A DNA stretch of 5,931 nt from Conexibacter sp. (lineage in GTDB: Bacteria > Actinomycetota > Thermoleophilia > Solirubrobacterales > Solirubrobacteraceae): contig JAOPZP010000305.1 in assembly GCA_025964055.1 (NCBI GenBank), positions 1-5,931 of the forward strand. The letters run 5' to 3'. Positions 1 through 4,183 of the stretch are shown one piece after another (positions within the stretch are counted from its first letter, which is position 1; each line of letters starts with the position of its first letter). A program made the position numbers and the translations under genes. The notes beneath the pieces were generated by a model. The model saw nothing but the letters and a program-made list of their open reading frames with translations. It made no database searches and was not told the origin of the DNA.

Positions 1-1111
1 GTGGGGCACGACGGTGCTGGCCATCGCCGCCACCGCCGTCGCGCTCGCGGTTCCCCAGGCGCGGCGCCGGGTCACGCGCCGGGGGGTGCTGCGCCTGGCG
101 GCCGTGATGGCCCCGGCGGTCTGCGTCGACGCCTGGTTCCTGGCTCCCGACCTCGCCTACCACGCGCATACCCTCATCGCCGGCGACTCGGCCGCGTGGC
201 GCTTCCTCCTGACCTGGTCGGCGCCGTTCGTGGCGCCCCGCCACCTGCTGTCGCTCGACAGATCCACCGTCGAGCCGACGATCCTGCACTTCTCGCTGCA
301 GCTGCCGGTGCCGGGCCTCGCGTGGATCGTCGCCGGCCTCGCCGTCCTGCGGCCGGGTCGCCGGTCGCCCTGGCTGCGGGCGAACATCGTCCTGCTCGTG
401 CTGATCGCCGCGCTCGTCGTCCTGATGACCAACGTCGGGATGCTGCTCGCCCTGCCGGGCCCGTACGGCCTGCTGCAGTTCGGCTACCGCCTCGAGAGCT
501 ACATCCTGCTCGCGGTCAGCGGTGCCGTGCTCGGCGTGCTCGTGCTCGCCGCGGCCGCCGGGCCGCGGCGGGCGCGCTGGAGCTGGCTCGTCGTCCCGAT
601 CCTCGCGGTCTCGGTGATCCAGGCGGCCGCGCAGGTCGACGTCCACCGGCCGCACGTCAGCGACCCGATGGCGTTCAAGGACGTCGCCGCGCGCTACCAC
701 ACGCCCCAGGTGGCGCCGGGGATCACCGACTTCGTCAGCCGGGACCTGCCGCCGATCGAGCGCATCCAGGGCCTGCGGCACGTCCGGTTCGCCGCGTCGG
801 CGCAGGACGGCGATCGGGCGGCGACCACGGTCGACGCCCGGCCCGGACAGCGGTTCATCACCAACGCCATGACGATGCCCGAGCTCGTCGACCTCGGCGG
901 CGCCCGCTTCGCCGGCCGCAGCAACGGCTACGCGGTGGTCGAGGTGCCGCCCGGTGCGACGCCCGGCGCGGCGAGGATCACGCTGCGGGCCGCGCGGCCC
1001 CTTCCGGTCGCGATCGGGCAGGCGCTGTCGCTCTTCGGCGTCGCGGCGCTCGCCGCCCACGGCGTGGCCATGTCGCTCGGGTGGAGGCGGCGCCGGCGCA
1101 CGGCTGATTGA
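1..1111 (+). CDS. Polytopic membrane protein, GT-C/PTPS-related-like, paralogue 1 (5' partial)
   Basis: This is the C-terminal part of a membrane protein cut by the left edge. Complete codons start at base 2 (WGTT, then V at 14-16), and the stop is TGA at 1109-1111. The GTG at 14 is not the true start: WGTT continues the homology and aligns with WGAT at residues 224-227 of the paralogue at 2375. About 220 N-terminal residues, including the presumed catalytic first outer loop, therefore lie upstream. Visible parts are several hydrophobic helices, DAWFLAPDLAY, an outer loop with HLLSLDR, QFGYRLESYILL, a soluble presumed extracytoplasmic domain with TNAMTMPELV and GATPGAARIT, a last membrane helix and a RRRRRTAD tail. 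It is the most diverged of the three copies and is shorter at its C-terminus than paralogue 2. Function is inferred from fold resemblance only: possibly a glycosyltransferase-like enzyme using lipid-linked sugars. The reading frame is certain; the function is tentative. Confidence 0.9.
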   Translation, partial: WGTTVLAIAATAVALAVPQARRRVTRRGVLRLAAVMAPAVCVDAWFLAPDLAYHAHTLIAGDSAAWRFLLTWSAPFVAPRHLLSLDRSTVEPTILHFSLQLPVPGLAWIVAGLAVLRPGRRSPWLRANIVLLVLIAALVVLMTNVGMLLALPGPYGLLQFGYRLESYILLAVSGAVLGVLVLAAAAGPRRARWSWLVVPILAVSVIQAAAQVDVHRPHVSDPMAFKDVAARYHTPQVAPGITDFVSRDLPPIERIQGLRHVRFAASAQDGDRAATTVDARPGQRFITNAMTMPELVDLGGARFAGRSNGYAVVEVPPGATPGAARITLRAARPLPVAIGQALSLFGVAALAAHGVAMSLGWRRRRRTAD

Positions 1112-1120
1112 ATCCGGCCG

Positions 1121-2299
1121 ATGGCCGACCGGCACGTGGACCATCTGCTGATCGGGGGCGGGATCGCGTCGGCGACCTGCGCCCAGGCGCTGCGGGAGGG
1201 CGGGGCCGCGGGCTCGATCCTGCTCGTCGGGCGCGAGCTCGATCCGCCCTACCACCGGCCGCCGATCACCAAGGGCTACCTCGGCGGCGGCGAGAGCCGC
1301 GACGACGCCGCGATCGCGGTCGGCGACGACGTCGAGGTCCTGACCCGCACGTCGGTCATGGCGCTCGACCCGGCGGCGAGGACCGCGACGCTGTCGACCA
1401 AGGACACCGTCAGCTACGACACGGCGCTCCTGGCCACCGGCGCGATGGTGCGCCGGCTGCCGGTCGACGGCGGCCAGCTCGAGGGCATCCACTACCTGCG
1501 CGCGCTCGGCAACGCAGACGCGCTGCGCCGGGACGTCGACGGCGCCGAGCGCGTGCTGTGCGTCGGCGGGTCCTACATCGGCTGCGAGGTCGCCGCGACG
1601 CTCACCACGCTCGGCAAGCGCTGCACGGTCGTGCTGCAGGAGGAGGAGCCGCTGGAGCGCGGGTTCGGCCTGCAGGTGGGCGCGTGGGTCCGGTCGGTGC
1701 TGGAGTCCCATGGGGTGGAGGTCGTCTCCGGCGTCGAGGTCGAGCGCTTCGAAGCCGACGACGAGCGTGTCGCGCGCGTCGTGCTCGCCGGCGGCCGCAC
1801 GCTGCCGGCCGACGTCGTGGTGTGCGGCGTGGGCGCGATGCCCGACGTGATGCTCGCGCGCAAGGCGGGGCTGGAGATCGGCCCGGCCGGCGGCGTGCGC
1901 GCCGACGCGCAGCTGCGCGCCCTCGGCGCCGACGGCCTGTTCGTCGCGGGCGACATGTGCGAGTACGACAGCGCCGTGCATGGGAGGGTCGTGCGCATCG
2001 AGCACGAGGAGGTCGCGGCGGCGCACGGGCGTACGGCGGCCCGCAACATGCTGGGAGCCGGCGCCGACCACGTCGAGGTCCCCTACTTCTGGAGCGATCT
2101 CGCCGACTGGGCGACGCTCGAGTACGTCGGCCCCGCGGAGGGGTGGGACGAGGAGGTCGTCGAGGGCGACCTGGCCGCCGGGGCGTTCGCCGTCTGGTAC
2201 CGGCGCGAGGGGCACGTGGTCGCCATGTTGAGCGCCGGCGGCCACGGCGACCTCGACCGCGCGCGGGCCCTGATCGCTTCGGGCGAGGCGCTGATCTGA
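1121..2299 (+). CDS. FAD-dependent NAD(P)H oxidoreductase, ferredoxin/rubredoxin-reductase type
   Basis: This 392-residue cytosolic flavoprotein has the usual length of BphA4/putidaredoxin-reductase/AIF-like enzymes, which pass electrons from NAD(P)H through FAD to a small iron-sulphur protein. Domains in order: an FAD Rossmann motif IGGGIASA (11-18); the family motif PPYHRPPITKGYL (42-54); the ATG motif of the FAD domain (105-107); an NAD(P) Rossmann motif VGGSYIGCE (148-156), with acidic residues after the next strand (E174-E176) that favour NADH over NADPH; an FAD-contact block LFVAGD (273-278); RIEHEEVAAAHG (292-303); and a C-terminal reductase domain beginning PYFWSDLADW (321-330). There is no CxxxxC redox pair, so it is not a disulphide reductase. 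ATG 1121 is chosen because it leaves a normal short lead into the first Rossmann fold. No clear Shine-Dalgarno lies before it, and it starts nine bases after the upstream stop, so translational coupling is likely. The electron acceptor is not encoded in this window. Confidence 0.93.
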   Translation: MADRHVDHLLIGGGIASATCAQALREGGAAGSILLVGRELDPPYHRPPITKGYLGGGESRDDAAIAVGDDVEVLTRTSVMALDPAARTATLSTKDTVSYDTALLATGAMVRRLPVDGGQLEGIHYLRALGNADALRRDVDGAERVLCVGGSYIGCEVAATLTTLGKRCTVVLQEEEPLERGFGLQVGAWVRSVLESHGVEVVSGVEVERFEADDERVARVVLAGGRTLPADVVVCGVGAMPDVMLARKAGLEIGPAGGVRADAQLRALGADGLFVAGDMCEYDSAVHGRVVRIEHEEVAAAHGRTAARNMLGAGADHVEVPYFWSDLADWATLEYVGPAEGWDEEVVEGDLAAGAFAVWYRREGHVVAMLSAGGHGDLDRARALIASGEALI

Positions 2300-2314
2300 G
2301 CCGGCCGGCGTCGC

Positions 2315-2328
2315 CTGCCAAGTGGCAG
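2315..2328. promoter_or_regulatory. 14-base palindrome CTGCCAAGTGGCAG
   Basis: CTGCCA and TGGCAG are perfect inverted arms around AG. As RNA it gives a 5-bp CTGCC/GGCAG stem with an AAGT tetraloop, and the stem can extend by CG pairs past one bulged C at 2314. It begins 16 bases after the oxidoreductase stop and sits about 33 bases upstream of the possible -10 box of the next gene. It could be a weak terminator stem (but no U tract follows) or an operator for a dimeric regulator. The palindrome is directly visible; its role is inferred. Confidence 0.4.
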
Positions 2329-2360
2329 CGGTCCGTCGTCTCGGGCCGCTCGGATCGCAT

Positions 2361-2366
2361 TAGGGT
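2361..2366 (+). promoter_or_regulatory. Candidate -10 box TAGGGT for a leaderless or very short-leader transcript
   Basis: TAGGGT fits the actinobacterial TANNNT -10 pattern and ends eight bases before the GTG start at 2375, the spacing typical of leaderless actinobacterial mRNAs that begin on the start codon. No TTGACA-like -35 is visible 16-19 bases upstream. AGGG at 2362-2365 could instead act as a weak Shine-Dalgarno nine bases before the GTG, so the same bases allow either reading. A matching hexamer alone is weak evidence. Confidence 0.33.
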
Positions 2367-2374
2367 CGCTCTGT

Positions 2375-4183
2375 GTGAGCGTCGCCCAGCGATCACCCGA
2401 CACGCGCGGTGCTGCGGCATCACGTCGCGGGCAGGCACCGCGCGCGCGGTCGTGGACCCTGGTCGAGCGCACCGCGTCGGTGGTCGCTCCGACGGTGCTC
2501 GTCCTCGTGCTGTGCTGGCCGATGCTGCTGCGCACGGGCGACACCTTCGGCGACGACTGGTCGACGCACCTGTGGTTCGTGTGGCACGCGAGCGAGGCGC
2601 TGCAGGCCGACCACCGTCCGTCGTTGTTCGTGCAGTACGGCGGCGGGGCGTTCTACCCGCACTTCGCGTTCTACGGCGGCACGCTCTACACGGTGACCGG
2701 GCTGCTCTCGGCCGTTCTCGGGGACGCCCAGCACGGCTACGCGCTGAGCTGGGTCCTGGCCTCCGCGGCCGCCTACGGCGGCTGGGTGTGGCTGGGACGG
2801 ATGGCCGGTCTCGGGCGCTGGAGCGCGCAGGCGCCGGCGGTGGTCTTCGTGACGTCGCCGTACCTGATCACCACCACGTACGTGCGCGGCGACTGGCCGG
2901 AGCTCGTCGCGGTCTCGGCGATGCCGCTCCTGGCGGCGTCCGCGCTGAGCGTGCTGCGCGCGGATCGCCTGCGGCTCCTGCCCGGCCTGGCGGTGGCGGG
3001 CAGCGCGATCGTCTTCTCCGGCAGCCACAACATCACGCTGCTGTGGGGAGCGACGTTCCTGCTGCTCCTCCCGGCCGTCCTCTGCCTCGCGGTCCCGGCG
3101 GCCCGGCGGCAGGTCACCGGGGCCGGTGCCCTGCGCGTGCTGGCGATCCTCGTGCCCGCGCTGCTGGTCAACGCGTGGTTCCTGCTCCCGGACGTCGTCT
3201 ACCAGGCCGACACCATGATCGCGGGGACCTACGCCGACACGCGCAAGGGGATCGACGGCTTCCTGTTCCTGGTGGGCTCGGGCAGCCTCTTCAGCCTGAG
3301 CCGGCGCACGGCCGACCCGGACACCGCGGACTTCGTCCTGGCGCTCCCGGTCCTGGCGATGGGATGGGTGCTGCTGGCGGGCGCCGCGACCGCCCGGCAG
3401 GCGCGGCGCACGCCCTGGTGGGGCGTGCTCGCGGTCCTTGCGACCGTCACGGCGGCGCTGCTGGTCCTCATGACGCACGCCGGGCTCGTGCTGGCGCTGC
3501 CGCGCCCGTACGTGATGGTGCAGTTCACCTACCGCCTGGAGAGCTACGTCCTGCTCGGCGTCTGCGGCGCGCTGCTGGTCGCGCTCGTCCTGCTGCGCGA
3601 CGCGCCCCACCGGACCCGTGCGTGGATGCTCGTGCTGGTCCCGATCGTCGGGGCGTCGCTCGTGACCGGGATCGCGCAGGTCGACCGGTTCAAGGTCACC
3701 CCGCTGTACAGCACCTACGACAAGCCGTTCATCCCCAGCATGGGCATCTTCGCCTCGGAGGCCGAGCCGGACGTCGCGGCCGGCGACCGCCCGACGCTCG
3801 CGTTCCCGGCCGGCCTGATCCGGCACGACCGCGTGACGCTCGTCGCCGCGGCGAACCCCGGGCAGGTGGTCGACACGAACCTGCTGACCATGCCCGCGCT
3901 CGTGCACGTCGAGGGCGCGCAGATCATCGGCCGCCGGACCGGGCGGACCGACCAGTCGGTCCCGCAGTACCACGCCGTGCTCCGGATCGACCCGAACGCC
4001 ACGCCCGGCGCCGCCAGGATCACCGTCAGCGCCGCGCACCCGCCCGCTGTCGTGATCGGGCGGGTCCTCTCGGTGCTCGCGATCCTCGCGCTGCTGGCGA
4101 ACTTCGCGCTGCTGCTGTGGCGCGGCCGGCGCCGCCGGCGCCGCACGGCCGGCGACGACCTGCCCGGAATGCTCGACGAATGA
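2375..4183 (+). CDS. Polytopic membrane protein, GT-C/PTPS-related-like, paralogue 2 (complete)
   Basis: This complete 602-residue inner-membrane protein has about 12 membrane helices by eye. The order is: an Arg-rich cytosolic N-terminus (11-32); a first helix (about 35-52); an outer loop with GDDWSTHLWFVWH (59-71) and FYPHFAFYGGTLYT (93-106); SPYLITTTYVRGDWPEL (161-177); GSHNITLLWG (216-225); VNAWFLLPD (265-273); QFTYRLESYVLL (383-394); a soluble, presumably extracytoplasmic segment (about 437-553) with TNLLTMPALV and NATPGAARIT; a final helix (about 555-582); and the tail WRGRRRRRR. The Asp/His-bearing first loop, the YvRG..E block and the HN motif match what I recall of PTPS-related membrane proteins and GT-C glycosyltransferases, where an Asp in this loop is catalytic. 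GTG 2375 is chosen because it gives MSVAQ, as in the next gene. It overlaps that gene by ATGA. The substrate is unknown, and the glycosyltransferase assignment is inference. Confidence 0.93.
   Translation: MSVAQRSPDTRGAAASRRGQAPRARSWTLVERTASVVAPTVLVLVLCWPMLLRTGDTFGDDWSTHLWFVWHASEALQADHRPSLFVQYGGGAFYPHFAFYGGTLYTVTGLLSAVLGDAQHGYALSWVLASAAAYGGWVWLGRMAGLGRWSAQAPAVVFVTSPYLITTTYVRGDWPELVAVSAMPLLAASALSVLRADRLRLLPGLAVAGSAIVFSGSHNITLLWGATFLLLLPAVLCLAVPAARRQVTGAGALRVLAILVPALLVNAWFLLPDVVYQADTMIAGTYADTRKGIDGFLFLVGSGSLFSLSRRTADPDTADFVLALPVLAMGWVLLAGAATARQARRTPWWGVLAVLATVTAALLVLMTHAGLVLALPRPYVMVQFTYRLESYVLLGVCGALLVALVLLRDAPHRTRAWMLVLVPIVGASLVTGIAQVDRFKVTPLYSTYDKPFIPSMGIFASEAEPDVAAGDRPTLAFPAGLIRHDRVTLVAAANPGQVVDTNLLTMPALVHVEGAQIIGRRTGRTDQSVPQYHAVLRIDPNATPGAARITVSAAHPPAVVIGRVLSVLAILALLANFALLLWRGRRRRRRTAGDDLPGMLDE
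2650..2676 (+). repeat. 27-base block identical to 4446-4472 (paralogue repeat)
   Basis: These 27 bases, encoding FYPHFAFYG in paralogue 2, recur exactly at 4446-4472 in paralogue 3. Flanking blocks share the same 1796-base offset: 2562-2580 with 4358-4376 (19 bases identical) and 2615-2631 with 4411-4427 (17 bases identical, including the otherwise rare codon TTG). They mark the outer loop as the best conserved part of the duplication at DNA level. Confidence 0.85.
4180..4183 (+). promoter_or_regulatory. ATGA stop-start overlap between paralogues 2 and 3
   Basis: The ATG of the third membrane gene shares bases with the TGA of the second. This is the classic arrangement for translational coupling by ribosome re-initiation, so the two paralogues are almost certainly on one mRNA and made in linked amounts. 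A weak GGAA at 4166-4169 lies ten bases before the ATG and may serve as a ribosome binding site. Confidence 0.85.

Larger units (their letters stand above)
2300..2374 (+). other. Intergenic region between oxidoreductase and paralogue 2
   Basis: This 75-base stretch is the only real gap in the window. It holds a short CCGGCCGG palindrome just after the oxidoreductase stop (2301-2308), a 14-base palindrome at 2315-2328 and a candidate -10 box at 2361-2366. I see no small ORF, tRNA or classical terminator with a T run. Its presence, in contrast to the 9-base gap and 4-base overlap elsewhere, makes it the most likely place for a transcription boundary inside the cluster. Confidence 0.7.

Noticed and set aside
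1..1107. Open frame of 368 codons in frame 1, overlapping the first membrane gene
   Set aside because: It is Arg/Ala/Gly/Pro-rich without structure, while frame 2 over the same bases gives membrane helices homologous to the other two copies.
1121..2299. Oxidoreductase as a glutathione- or thioredoxin-reductase-type disulphide enzyme
   Set aside because: The Rossmann motifs fit the superfamily, but there is no CxxC or CxxxxC pair, and the C-terminal PYFWSDLADW block is of the ferredoxin-reductase type.
1602..2438. 278-codon open frame on the - strand opposite the oxidoreductase
   Set aside because: It is almost entirely Arg/Pro/Ala, and it overlaps a gene with intact FAD and NAD motifs.
4127..4143. 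Two copies of the palindrome CGGCGCCG near the 3' end of paralogue 2, also at 1088-1095 and 5920-5927, as a terminator or binding site
   Set aside because: The palindromes fall where all three genes encode the poly-arginine tail (CGC/CGG codons), which explains them. No T run follows, and translation continues straight into the next gene at 4180.
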